Positions 53,173-61,435 of a DNA stretch of 64,000 nt are shown here, piece after piece. The stretch covers positions 42,710-106,709 of the forward strand of contig JAJCYG010000083.1 in the NCBI GenBank assembly GCA_029263055.1, given 5' to 3'. Each line of letters starts with the position of its first letter. Position 1 is the stretch's first letter. Below the pieces are notes generated by a model. That model worked only from the letters and a program-made list of their open reading frames with translations. It did no database searches and was not told the origin of the DNA. The position numbers and the translations under genes are program-made. Source of the DNA: Actinomycetes bacterium (GTDB taxonomy: Bacteria; Auribacterota; JAJCYG01).

Positions 53173-54137
53173 AAATTAAATTTCTTAAAAAAAGTACTAT
53201 TCTTTGTTTAGTCTTTCTTTTATTTTCCTCTGGTTTGTCTGCTGAGGAACAAATCTCTTCTGAGAGAAAAAAAGCATTGTCTCTATTCAAAAAAGGGGTC
53301 TATTGGTATGAAAAGGGGAATCAAAATAAGGCTTTAAAGTTTTTTAGTAAAGCGATTAAGGTTGATCCGACTCATTCAGATTCTTATTTTAATTTAGCTG
53401 TTATTTATACAAAATTAAAGCAAGTTGATAACGCTATAAAAATCTATGAACAAGCACTTGATCATGATTCTAAAGATCCTATGGCGTATAACAATTTAGG
53501 TAATCTTTTAGAAGAAAAGGGTGATGTGGCTGCAGCTGAAAAACAGTATAGAAAAGCCTTAGATGTGTTTCCTAAATTTTCTTTGGCCGCCTCAAATTTA
53601 GGCAATGTTCTTTATAAAAAAGGGGATTTTAAAGAAGCTTTAAGCTGGTTTGAAAAGAGTGTACTTTTCTCTGATGGAGCCCCATTTACCTATAGTAACT
53701 TAGGCAATGCCTACTATCAGTTAGGCCGGTTTGATAAGGCTATTGATCAATACAATAAAGCAATTGATCGCGATCCTGCTTTAGCCTATGTTTGGGTGAA
53801 TCAAGGTTACGCTTATTTGGGTAAGAAGAGTTACGATTTTGCCCATGTTGCTTTTGATAAAGCACTTTCTATTGATAAAAAAAATGCTCAAGCATACAAC
53901 GGTTTGGGCGACCTTTTTGTTTTAAAAGAAGACTCTGAGCAAGCACTTGATTATTATCAAAAAGCACTATTGATCAATCCAAACATTTCTATGCTTTATT
54001 ATAAAATGGGCTTAGTTTTAAGAGAAAAAGAGCCTAAAGAGGCTGTAAAACTTTTTAATGAGTTTTTAAAACGGAGCGACCATTTTGAAAGAAAAAAAGA
54101 TGTGGAAAACATACTGGCTCAACTACAAGTCGATTAG
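53169..54137 (+). CDS. Secreted tetratricopeptide repeat protein
   Basis: 322 residues with a signal peptide (ILCLVFLLFSSGLSA) and about seven TPR units covering residues 35-300 (e.g. NKALKFFSKAIKVDPTHSDSY, AYNNLGNLLEEKGDVAAAEK, AIDQYNKAIDRDPALAYVWV). TPRs mediate protein contact. It overlaps the gene before by 4 nt and the peptidase gene after by about 53 nt, so the three are co-translated. Confidence 0.88.
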   Translation: MKIKFLKKSTILCLVFLLFSSGLSAEEQISSERKKALSLFKKGVYWYEKGNQNKALKFFSKAIKVDPTHSDSYFNLAVIYTKLKQVDNAIKIYEQALDHDSKDPMAYNNLGNLLEEKGDVAAAEKQYRKALDVFPKFSLAASNLGNVLYKKGDFKEALSWFEKSVLFSDGAPFTYSNLGNAYYQLGRFDKAIDQYNKAIDRDPALAYVWVNQGYAYLGKKSYDFAHVAFDKALSIDKKNAQAYNGLGDLFVLKEDSEQALDYYQKALLINPNISMLYYKMGLVLREKEPKEAVKLFNEFLKRSDHFERKKDVENILAQLQVD

Positions 54138-54909
54138 TCTTTTTTTCTTCTTTCTCTTTTCTTTTCCTTTGGCACTTAATGCTGAGTTTGAAACTTTTTC
54201 CTCTGATAATTTTTTAGTTCAAGGGGATAGCTCTTACGAAACATTGAGAGAGTGGGGATTTTTAGCAGAAGAGAGGCGCCGTGAAATCGCGCATGAATTG
54301 GGTTTTTTCTATGTGGGCCCCTGGGATCCGCCTTGTTCTCTTTTGATTGCTTCAAATAGGAAATCGTTTTTGAAGGTAAGTGGAGCTCCTAAATGGGCTC
54401 AGGGATGGGCTACGCTTGAAGTTCATCCAGTAAGATCTGGACATGTTCTTGTTGAGCGTCAAATCTGGGTCTTTCCACAAAAGAAAAAAGAGAGAGAGCC
54501 TGTTCTTTCTCATGAGATTGCCCATCAGCTCTTTCGAGAATTTTTGGGGTATTCGCAGGAAATTCCACTTTGGCTTGATGAGGGAGTGGCTATTTGGGCT
54601 GAAAAAAAGAGTCGAAGTGCTTATCGGAGAACTATTTATAAAGCCGTTAAGAAGAATAAAGTGATTCCTTTGCCTCAGTTTTTTAGCCTAACCCGTTATC
54701 CTGCAGATAAAAGGTTGTTTTATTCACAGTCCTCCAGTATAATCCGTTTCCTGCTTCAAGAGTATGGGACAGCTGAATTTCAACGTTTTTCTCGTTTAAT
54801 ACGGGATGGTGAAAGTTTTGATTCTGCTTTAGCTCATATTTACGGGGCAAGGAGTTCAGATTTACAAGAGTTTGAACAACGTTGGAAAAAATTTGTATTA
54901 AAGAAATAG
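54085..54909 (+). CDS. Secreted gluzincin-type metallopeptidase (peptidase MA-like)
   Basis: 274 residues with a signal peptide (SLFFFFLFSFPLALNA). The zinc motif VLSHEIAHQLF (H143, E144, H147) and downstream LWLDEGVAIWAE (third ligand E166) define a gluzincin of the peptidase MA family. TTG 54085 is taken as start because GGAG lies 8 nt upstream; ATG 54100 is an alternative. It starts inside the preceding TPR gene. Joint translation with two TPR proteins suggests a peptidase with dedicated scaffolds. Confidence 0.82.
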   Translation: MKEKKMWKTYWLNYKSISLFFFFLFSFPLALNAEFETFSSDNFLVQGDSSYETLREWGFLAEERRREIAHELGFFYVGPWDPPCSLLIASNRKSFLKVSGAPKWAQGWATLEVHPVRSGHVLVERQIWVFPQKKKEREPVLSHEIAHQLFREFLGYSQEIPLWLDEGVAIWAEKKSRSAYRRTIYKAVKKNKVIPLPQFFSLTRYPADKRLFYSQSSSIIRFLLQEYGTAEFQRFSRLIRDGESFDSALAHIYGARSSDLQEFEQRWKKFVLKK

Positions 54910-54936
54910 TTAACGTCTAATGTAGGGGTGAGTAGC

Positions 54937-55092
54937 ATGTCAAGACATCCATCTTTAAAAATTAAAGGTAAAATTAAAGCCAAGCGATCTGTCTTAAAAA
55001 GATATGAGCGTGTGGACGAGTTGAAGAAAAAAGGAACATTAAAAGACGGTGATCGTGTGTTTGGATTGCCAAAAACAACTCCTCCTGAATAA
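54937..55092 (+). CDS. Small basic protein of the Chlamydia/Verrucomicrobia/Planctomycetes type
   Basis: 51 residues, strongly basic: MSRHPSLKIKGKIKAKRSVL, then KRYERVDELKKKGTLKDGDR and VFGLPKTTPPE. This matches, from memory, a small conserved protein family (TIGR04137-like) limited to PVC bacteria and thought to be ribosome or rRNA associated. A GTAGGGGTGA ribosome-like site lies upstream. Its stop shares a base with the next ATG (TAATG at 55090-55094). It is too short for most gene callers but clearly real by pattern. Confidence 0.85.
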   Translation: MSRHPSLKIKGKIKAKRSVLKRYERVDELKKKGTLKDGDRVFGLPKTTPPE

Positions 55093-56156
55093 TGAGAAAG
55101 CTTTTACTTTCTTTTTTACTTTTATTCTTTTTATTTCCTTCCATTTCTTCTGCTGAAGAAGATTTTCCTTTTGTTGGACGGATTACTGGAAATCGTTTAA
55201 ATGCTAGAGTGGGCACAGGGGCTAACTCAGTTGTTGTTAAGCAACTTGATAAGGGAAGCCTTGTCCTAGTTCTTAAAGAAGAACAGGGCTGGTATTTTAT
55301 TGAGCCTCCTGAAGGAACCTCCTTTTGGATTTATTCAAGCCTGATTCGTGATGGGTGGCCTAAATCTGATGGAATCAATGTTCGCAGTGGTGCGGGCACT
55401 CACTATCCTGTTGTTTGCCAAGTCGATCGAAATTCTTCTCTTGATATACTTTCTGAAAAAGCTGAATGGACGCAAATATCGCCTCCACAAGGTTCCTCTG
55501 TTGTTGTGAATAAAGAGTATGTCACTTATTTTTCTGCTCCAGAAAACTATGCTTTAAAGTTAGAAGAAGAAAAGCTTTCAAAAGAACTGTTTGAGCAGGC
55601 TGAGGTTTTTCGTAAGCAAGAGCTTAGCCAAAAAATGGCAGACATTGATTTTAATGCGGTATTAGAAAAGTATCAGTCGATACAAGAACGTTTTCCTGGT
55701 TCACCCATGACAGATAAAGTTGAAGCAAGAATAAAAGATACAGAAGCAAAAATAAATGTGGCTGAAAGAGAAATCCGAGCCATGGAACTTAGAAAAAAAC
55801 GTGCTGCTGTCCGAATACCTAAAAAGACGGAAACAATTGCTTTAACAAAAAAAGAAACGATTAAAAAACAAGTCGCTATACCTGTTAAAAAGAAACAGAT
55901 TGTTCAAAAAAGAGAGCCTGTCTTGCTTTCTTTTGAAGGGCTTCTGCGACCTGTGCGAGGACAGAACCAACAGTTGTTCACGCATCAACTTCAAGGTGGA
56001 TTTTTAAATACCCGTCGTCTCTGTTTGCTTTCTGCTCCTAAGTTAGACCTTTCTTCTTATCACAATAAAAAAGTACGGGTGTGGGGGCAGTTTGTGGCAG
56101 CTGAAGTTGAAGGTGTTTCAGGCATTCGTGTAGAGAGGCTTGAGCTAGCCCGTTGA
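55092..56156 (+). CDS. Periplasmic double SH3b protein
   Basis: 354 residues. A signal peptide (LLLSFLLLFFLFPSISSA) is followed by two bacterial SH3 domains (about 27-85: GNRLNARVGTGANSVVVKQL; about 88-150: GINVRSGAGTHYPVVCQV), a helical region (160-240), a Lys-rich linker, and a C-terminal OB-like segment (FEGLLRPVRGQ ... KKVRVWGQFVAAEVEGVSGIRVERL). SH3b domains often bind peptidoglycan. The stop overlaps the next start by 4 nt. Confidence 0.83.
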   Translation: MRKLLLSFLLLFFLFPSISSAEEDFPFVGRITGNRLNARVGTGANSVVVKQLDKGSLVLVLKEEQGWYFIEPPEGTSFWIYSSLIRDGWPKSDGINVRSGAGTHYPVVCQVDRNSSLDILSEKAEWTQISPPQGSSVVVNKEYVTYFSAPENYALKLEEEKLSKELFEQAEVFRKQELSQKMADIDFNAVLEKYQSIQERFPGSPMTDKVEARIKDTEAKINVAEREIRAMELRKKRAAVRIPKKTETIALTKKETIKKQVAIPVKKKQIVQKREPVLLSFEGLLRPVRGQNQQLFTHQLQGGFLNTRRLCLLSAPKLDLSSYHNKKVRVWGQFVAAEVEGVSGIRVERLELAR

Positions 56157-56692
56157 TCAAAAAGATTTTTAGCGTTTCTTTTTTAATACTTCTTTCCTTC
56201 TTATTTTTCCTTATCTTAAGCATCTCTTTTAATTTTTTTAATGGCTTTAAAGAAAAGCGTTTAGTTCAAGCAACCTATTCTAAGCTAACGTCTCTTGAAC
56301 CTCAGGCTGATTCTTTTTCTTCTCTTATAAAAGGGAATGTTTTGGATTATTGGGTTGCGTATGATGCGGATCAAAAACCAATAGCTTATATTTTTGTTAA
56401 AGAGTATGAAGGGTATCGCGACTTGATGGAAGTGGCCGTAGGAGTTGATTTAAACGGCGTGATTCAGCAGGTTGAGGTATGGAAGCAAAATGAAACGCCT
56501 GGGTTTGATCGCCTTTATCTTGCAGACTCCTTTTTATCTCAATTTAGAGGTAAAAAGGAGTCTGAATTGAATCAGGTCTCTTTGGTTACTGGGGCGACTG
56601 TGAGTGCACAGACAGTGAAACATATTGTTAAAGAGGGCATTGATCGGCTCTTTCGTAATGAGGTCTTGATAGGGGGAGATGCTGAATGGTAA
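56153..56692 (+). CDS. Membrane-anchored FMN-binding domain protein (RnfG/NqrC-like)
   Basis: 179 residues: one N-terminal membrane segment (about 5-28), then an FMN-binding domain with VAVGVDLNGVIQQVEV, NETPGFDR and SLVTGATVSAQTV (T149 aligns with the Thr that carries FMN in RnfG/NqrC). The usual Asp three residues before TGAT is Ser (S143), so covalent flavinylation by ApbE is uncertain. No other Rnf or Nqr subunit is nearby. TTG 56153 overlaps the preceding stop, and the 3' end overlaps folD. Confidence 0.8.
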   Translation: MIKKIFSVSFLILLSFLFFLILSISFNFFNGFKEKRLVQATYSKLTSLEPQADSFSSLIKGNVLDYWVAYDADQKPIAYIFVKEYEGYRDLMEVAVGVDLNGVIQQVEVWKQNETPGFDRLYLADSFLSQFRGKKESELNQVSLVTGATVSAQTVKHIVKEGIDRLFRNEVLIGGDAEW

Positions 56693-57588
56693 ACTACAAC
56701 GCTATGAGTGCTGAACTAATTGATGGGAAGAAGATTTCTCAACAGATCAGAGATGAAATTAAAGATAAGGCTGCTCAGCTAAAAGCTGAATCAGGTGTGA
56801 TTCCTGGATTGGCTGCGGTTTTAGTTGGAGAGAACCCTGCTTCTCAAGTCTATGTCCGAATGAAACGAAAAGCGTGTGATGAGGCAGGGTTTTATTCTGA
56901 TGAAATTCGTTTGGCTGATTCTATTACAGAAGCAGAGTTAATTCAGACCATTGAAACTTTAAATGGGCGTTCAGACATTCATGGTATTTTAGTTCAATTG
57001 CCTCTTCCATCTCATATTTCTACAGAAACTATTTTAGAAAAAGTAAGTCCTGAAAAGGATGTTGATTGTTTTCACCCTTATAATGTGGGCAAGCTTTTGA
57101 TTGGTGAGCCTGTTTTTGCTCCTTGTACACCAGCGGGTGTGCAAGAGTTATTGAAACGAAGTGGTATTTCGACTCAGGGCAAGCGAGTTGTTATCTTGGG
57201 GCGGAGTAATATTGTGGGTAAACCAATGGCTGCTCTTTTGTTAGCTCGTGGTGAAGTCGCTGATGCTACAGTCACGATTTGTCATTCGAAAACAGCTGAC
57301 ATTGCTGCAGAGACTCGCCAAGCAGACATTTTGATTGCTGCGATTGGCCGCGCTCACTTTGTGACTAAAGAGATGGTTAAAGAGGGGGCTGTTGTCATTG
57401 ATGTGGGAATTAATCGAGTGGCGCATCCTGATGATCCTAAAAAGAATAAACTTGTTGGAGATGTTGATACCGATGCTGTAGCTGAAATAGCTTCTGCAAT
57501 TACACCTGTTCCTGGTGGTGTGGGTCCTATGACGATTGCACTATTGCTCCAAAATACATTGCATTCGGCGCAGAGAAAAAATAAATGA
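56686..57588 (+). CDS. folD: Methylenetetrahydrofolate dehydrogenase / methenyltetrahydrofolate cyclohydrolase
   Basis: Interconverts methylene-, methenyl- and formyl-tetrahydrofolate. The 300-residue protein has VLVGENPASQVYVRMKRKAC, ILVQLPLPSHI, PEKDVDCFHPYNVGKL, PCTPAGVQELL, VILGRSNIVGKPMA and TPVPGGVGPMTIALLL. ATG 56686 has GGGGGAG 7 nt upstream and overlaps the preceding stop. It is followed by the MTHFR gene, also overlapping by 4 nt. Confidence 0.97.
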   Translation: MVNYNAMSAELIDGKKISQQIRDEIKDKAAQLKAESGVIPGLAAVLVGENPASQVYVRMKRKACDEAGFYSDEIRLADSITEAELIQTIETLNGRSDIHGILVQLPLPSHISTETILEKVSPEKDVDCFHPYNVGKLLIGEPVFAPCTPAGVQELLKRSGISTQGKRVVILGRSNIVGKPMAALLLARGEVADATVTICHSKTADIAAETRQADILIAAIGRAHFVTKEMVKEGAVVIDVGINRVAHPDDPKKNKLVGDVDTDAVAEIASAITPVPGGVGPMTIALLLQNTLHSAQRKNK

Positions 57589-58466
57589 GACAAACATTCC
57601 GTGAAAAATTAGAATCAGGTCAGTTTGTGGTGACAGGGGAACTTGCTCCTCCAAAAGGGACTGATGTTTCAAAATTAAGAGAGCATGCTCGTTTGTTAAA
57701 AGAATCGGTTGATGCGATTAATATCACTGACAATCAACGTTCTATTATGAAGCTCTCTTCATTAGCCTGTTGTCTTATTTTAAAAGAAGAAGGTGTTGAA
57801 CCGATTATTCAGGTGACTTGTCGCGATAGAAACAGAATTGGAATTCAATCTGATTTATTAAGTGCAGAAGTTTTAGGTATTCGTAATGTCTTAACCTTAA
57901 CAGGAGATCCTGTGAGAGTTGGAGATCACCCTGAAGCAAAGTCTGTGTTTGATTGGAACTCAATGCAAATGATTGAAGCGATTCGACAAATGAATCAAGG
58001 TCTGGATAGTGAAGGGCATGCATTAAAAGGCAAAACTGAAATTTTTATTGGGGGAGCCATTAACCCTTGCTCTGATCCAGTGGCTCAAAATAAGCGATTG
58101 AAAAAGAAAGTCGATCTTGGTTTGCAATTTGTTCAGACTCAAGCGATTTATGATATGAATAAATTTGAAAATTTTATGCAGGAAGCTAAAAAACAGGGTG
58201 TCTTTATTTTAGCGGGGATCTTACTTTTAAAATCAGCCAAAATGGCTCGGTTTTTAAATCGATCGGTTCCAGGGATCTCGGTTCCTGATGCGTTAATCGA
58301 AGAGCTTGAAAAAGCGACTGATCCTTTGCAAAAGGGGATTGAAATTGCCGCGCGCCAAATTGCTCAATGTCGTCAACTTTGTCAGGGAGTACACCTTATG
58401 ACTGTTGGGGCTGAAGAAAAGATTTTGGATATGATTCAAGCTGAATCAGCCATTAAGTCTTCTTAA
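57585..58466 (+). CDS. metF: Methylenetetrahydrofolate reductase
   Basis: Reduces methylene-THF to methyl-THF for methionine synthesis (or a Wood-Ljungdahl methyl branch). The 293-residue flavoprotein has FVVTGELAPPKGTD, INITDNQRS, IIQVTCRDRNR, LTLTGDP, FIGGAINPCSDP and QFVQTQAIYDM. MetF of this short type needs an electron donor; the FMN-binding gene two genes upstream is a tempting but untested partner. Confidence 0.92.
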   Translation: MRQTFREKLESGQFVVTGELAPPKGTDVSKLREHARLLKESVDAINITDNQRSIMKLSSLACCLILKEEGVEPIIQVTCRDRNRIGIQSDLLSAEVLGIRNVLTLTGDPVRVGDHPEAKSVFDWNSMQMIEAIRQMNQGLDSEGHALKGKTEIFIGGAINPCSDPVAQNKRLKKKVDLGLQFVQTQAIYDMNKFENFMQEAKKQGVFILAGILLLKSAKMARFLNRSVPGISVPDALIEELEKATDPLQKGIEIAARQIAQCRQLCQGVHLMTVGAEEKILDMIQAESAIKSS

Positions 58467-58500
58467 TTTTTTCTTTACTATTTGCTGATAAGTGCTAGAA

Positions 58501-58550
58501 TAACGTACGTTAATGTATTTTATAGGAATCTACTGCATTTTAAAGGAATC
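58501..58550 (+). promoter_or_regulatory. 12-bp palindrome and 20-bp-phased direct repeats upstream of the HTH-EIIA gene
   Basis: TAACGTACGTTA (58501-58512) is a perfect palindrome. Two near-identical 14-mers, ATTTTATAGGAATC (58517-58530) and ATTTTAAAGGAATC (58537-58550), follow at exactly 20 bp spacing, the second reaching into the ribosome site. These are candidate operators for the DNA-binding protein encoded next. Confidence 0.5.
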
Positions 58551-58555
58551 GAGCT

Positions 58556-59245
58556 ATGGAAGATGAAGTCTTAACAATAAAAGAAGTTGCCGATTATCTT
58601 AAAATGAATGAGCGGACCATTTATAAGCTTGTTCAAAATGGTAAAATCCCCGCTGCAAAAATTGCTAGCCAATGGCGATTGAAAAAAGATTTGATTAATG
58701 AGTGGTTGGAATACCACATGAAAAGTCTTGAAGAAGAAGAATTAGTCGGCTTAGATAAAGACGATCAAAATAAAGTAGTGGAAGTGACTCCATTACTTAA
58801 AGAACAAAGTTTTACCACAAAGCTTCATTCTGGTTCCAAAAGCCAAGTCCTTAGAGAGTTGGTAGACTTAATGGTTGCTTCTGGCGAGATTACTGATGCC
58901 GATGAACTATTCCGCGCTGTTGTTGAGAGAGAGCGTTTGTGTAGTACAGCGGTTTCTGATGAAATTGCTATTCCTCATCCTCGACATGCTTTAAAAGCTA
59001 TTTCAAAAATACCTCACTTAGCAGTGGGCGTTTCAAAAAACGGAATTGATTTTGAATCAGAAGACGATAATCCTACTAAACTGTTCTTTTTGATTTGTGC
59101 TCCTCGAGAAGACACTCATTTAAAAATAATGGCCCGTTTGAGTCGAGTTTTGCGTGATCGTAAGATTCGGTATGACCTCACCCAAGCTGAAGATTTTGAA
59201 CAGTTTGTTCAAATATTTAGCGAAGGGGAAAATAAACTCGCATGA
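58556..59245 (+). CDS. Fusion of an HTH DNA-binding domain and a PTS EIIA domain
   Basis: 229 residues. The N-terminal 55 or so form an excisionase/MerR-like helix-turn-helix (LTIKEVADYLKMNERTIYKLVQ, then QWRLKKDLINEWL). Residues about 85-229 form an EIIA of the fructose/PtsN type with the phospho-His in IAIPHPRHA (H141). Such a fusion suggests DNA binding controlled by phosphorylation. It overlaps the next gene, a second EIIA, by 4 nt. No EI, HPr or membrane EIIBC is in the window. Confidence 0.88.
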   Translation: MEDEVLTIKEVADYLKMNERTIYKLVQNGKIPAAKIASQWRLKKDLINEWLEYHMKSLEEEELVGLDKDDQNKVVEVTPLLKEQSFTTKLHSGSKSQVLRELVDLMVASGEITDADELFRAVVERERLCSTAVSDEIAIPHPRHALKAISKIPHLAVGVSKNGIDFESEDDNPTKLFFLICAPREDTHLKIMARLSRVLRDRKIRYDLTQAEDFEQFVQIFSEGENKLA

Positions 59246-59703
59246 GCCAAGCTATCCTATCGATAGAGTCTATTCTTTCAGAAGACCGAATAAAGGATAT
59301 TTCTTCTTCCGAAAAAAAACCAGCTCTTCAAGAGATGGTCAATCTGCTCTCCACTTCCAATCTCATTGAAGATTCCAATGCTATTTTTGATGCTGTTTTA
59401 GAAAGAGAAAAGATTATGAGTACAGGCATTGGTATTGGTATTGCCGTTCCTCATGTAAAGATTCCTTCTGTTAAAGGTTTTGTTATGGCCATGGGAAGGA
59501 AAAAAGATGGGGTTGAGTTTGACTCTTTAGATGGCAAACCTGTTAAATTGCTTGTGATGATTGCCGCTCCAGAAGGAGAGCAAGACAGCTATTTGCGGCT
59601 CTTAGCTCGAATAGTGGCTATTTTTAAGGAAAAAGACTTTCTCGATCAAGTTCTTTCAGCGACCTCTTCAGCAGAAATCTTAGCCCTGTTCAAAGATAAA
59701 TAG
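59242..59703 (+). CDS. PTS EIIA (PtsN-like) protein
   Basis: 153-residue stand-alone EIIA of the fructose/PtsN family: GIGIAVPHVKIP holds the phosphorylated H71. LVMIAAPEGEQDSYLRLLARIVAIF is typical of the C-terminal half. Its 4-nt overlap with the HTH-EIIA gene indicates a pair; it might compete for phosphate or form a complex. A regulatory nitrogen-PTS-like role is likely, with no sugar transporter visible. Confidence 0.92.
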   Translation: MSQAILSIESILSEDRIKDISSSEKKPALQEMVNLLSTSNLIEDSNAIFDAVLEREKIMSTGIGIGIAVPHVKIPSVKGFVMAMGRKKDGVEFDSLDGKPVKLLVMIAAPEGEQDSYLRLLARIVAIFKEKDFLDQVLSATSSAEILALFKDK

Positions 59704-59773
59704 TCCTTTTTTTCTTATAATCCTTTCTTACCAGGTGTACACTATCTAAAGGTATTCAACCTTTATTCATATT

Positions 59774-61435
59774 ATGTTACTAGAACTCTATATTAAAGAT
59801 ATCGCTCTTATTGATGAAATACGGATTCCTTTTGAAAAGGGGTTTTCTGCGCTAACCGGAGAAACAGGTGCGGGAAAGTCCATTATCCTTGGGGCTTTAA
59901 ATTTGGTTTTGGGTGAACGTGTTAAAGGGGATGTGTTACCTGAGCACGCTAAAAAGGGGACCATTGAAGCTCTTTTTGACAGCACGCATGTTCCTTCTTT
60001 ATCCTCTCAGCTTGAAACATATGGCATTGAGTTAGAAGAAGATGAGCCGTTGATTTTAAGACGTGAAATTTCACGTCAAGGCAATCATCGAAACTATGTG
60101 AACAATCGATCGGTTCCACTTACTTTCTTAAAAGAATTAGGGAATCGTTTGATTGATTTTCATGGCCAGCATGAACACCAGTCTTTATTCCATATCGATG
60201 AACAGCTGAACTTATTAGATCGATATGCAAAAAACCTTCCTTTAAGAAAATCGATTTCTGATCTTTTCGAACAACTCCATAAATTAAAAAAAGAACAGTC
60301 TGAACTTAAGAAAATCGATCTAGAAAAGAAGGAGAGAATCGAATTTTTAAGTTTTCAAATCGAAGAGATTTCAGCTGCAGAATTAAAAGAAGATGAAGAA
60401 GAGGTGCTTGATCAAGAGAGAGGGTTATTAGCTCATTCTGAAAAGATTAGGGAAAGCCTGTCTGTTGCTGTTAATGCTCTTTCTGAAGGAGAAGTTGCTG
60501 CTTCATTACAAATTGGAGAATCTTTAAAGCATTTAAATGGTCTGATCGGCTTTGATGAAGAATTTTTGAAGCTTAACGAGCGTTTACAGAGTGTTCAGAT
60601 TGAATTAAATGAGATTTCAAGTGATTTGAGTCTGAAATTAGAGGGGTTAGAGTCAGATCCCAACCGTTTGGCTGTGGTCGAGGAACGTCTTTCATTGATT
60701 TGGCGTTTAAAGAAAAAATATGGAGAGAGTTTAAAAGAGGTCTTATCCTTTTTTAATGAACAGACTCAAAAATTAGAAGACTTAGAATCTGCTTCTGATC
60801 GAATTAAAATTCTCGATGGTGAAATTGAGACACTTCAATCTAAACTAAATCAAGAAGCAGATAAGTTGACCCGTATAAGAAAAAAAGTAGCACCTCAGTT
60901 AGAAAATAAAATCCAAAGTGAACTCAAACAGTTGGGAATGAAAAACTGTCAATTCCATATTGAGTTTCTCAAACAAGAAGCAAACGCGAAAGGTAAGGAG
61001 TTGATTGAATTTTTTATTTCTCCTAACTTAGGTGATTCTCCTAAACCATTGCGTTCGATTGCTTCGGGTGGGGAGATCTCCCGTTTGATGCTGGCTCTGA
61101 AAGTAGTCTTTTCTTCAGAGAGTTCAGTGCCGACCATGATTTTTGATGAAATTGATGTCAATTTAGGGGGAGGAGCTGCTGTTGTTGTAGGTAAAAAAAT
61201 AAGTGAACTGGCTCAGAAAAAACAAGTTTTAGTGATCACTCATTTACCTCAAGTAGCCTCTGGTTCTAATCAAAATTATAAAGTAGAAAAAGAAGATGTT
61301 GCGGGTCGAACTCAGACGTCTATTCGGCTGTTAACAAACAAAGAGAAAATAGTTGAAATCGCACGCATGTTAAGGGGTGAAAAGGTGACTGATTTAGCCT
61401 TAGAGCATGCTAAAGAATTAATACAGGGGAATTGA
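59774..61435 (+). CDS. recN: DNA repair protein RecN
   Basis: SMC-like ATPase in double-strand break repair. The 553-residue protein has LTGETGAGKSIILGAL (Walker A), LIDFHGQHEHQSL, two coiled-coil arms, the signature SIASGGEISRLMLALK, Walker B MIFDEIDVNLGGG and LVITHLPQVAS. No good ribosome site precedes the ATG; a small TAAAGG/CCTTTA hairpin (59747-59765) does. The stop overlaps the CPBP gene start. Confidence 0.97.
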   Translation: MLLELYIKDIALIDEIRIPFEKGFSALTGETGAGKSIILGALNLVLGERVKGDVLPEHAKKGTIEALFDSTHVPSLSSQLETYGIELEEDEPLILRREISRQGNHRNYVNNRSVPLTFLKELGNRLIDFHGQHEHQSLFHIDEQLNLLDRYAKNLPLRKSISDLFEQLHKLKKEQSELKKIDLEKKERIEFLSFQIEEISAAELKEDEEEVLDQERGLLAHSEKIRESLSVAVNALSEGEVAASLQIGESLKHLNGLIGFDEEFLKLNERLQSVQIELNEISSDLSLKLEGLESDPNRLAVVEERLSLIWRLKKKYGESLKEVLSFFNEQTQKLEDLESASDRIKILDGEIETLQSKLNQEADKLTRIRKKVAPQLENKIQSELKQLGMKNCQFHIEFLKQEANAKGKELIEFFISPNLGDSPKPLRSIASGGEISRLMLALKVVFSSESSVPTMIFDEIDVNLGGGAAVVVGKKISELAQKKQVLVITHLPQVASGSNQNYKVEKEDVAGRTQTSIRLLTNKEKIVEIARMLRGEKVTDLALEHAKELIQGN

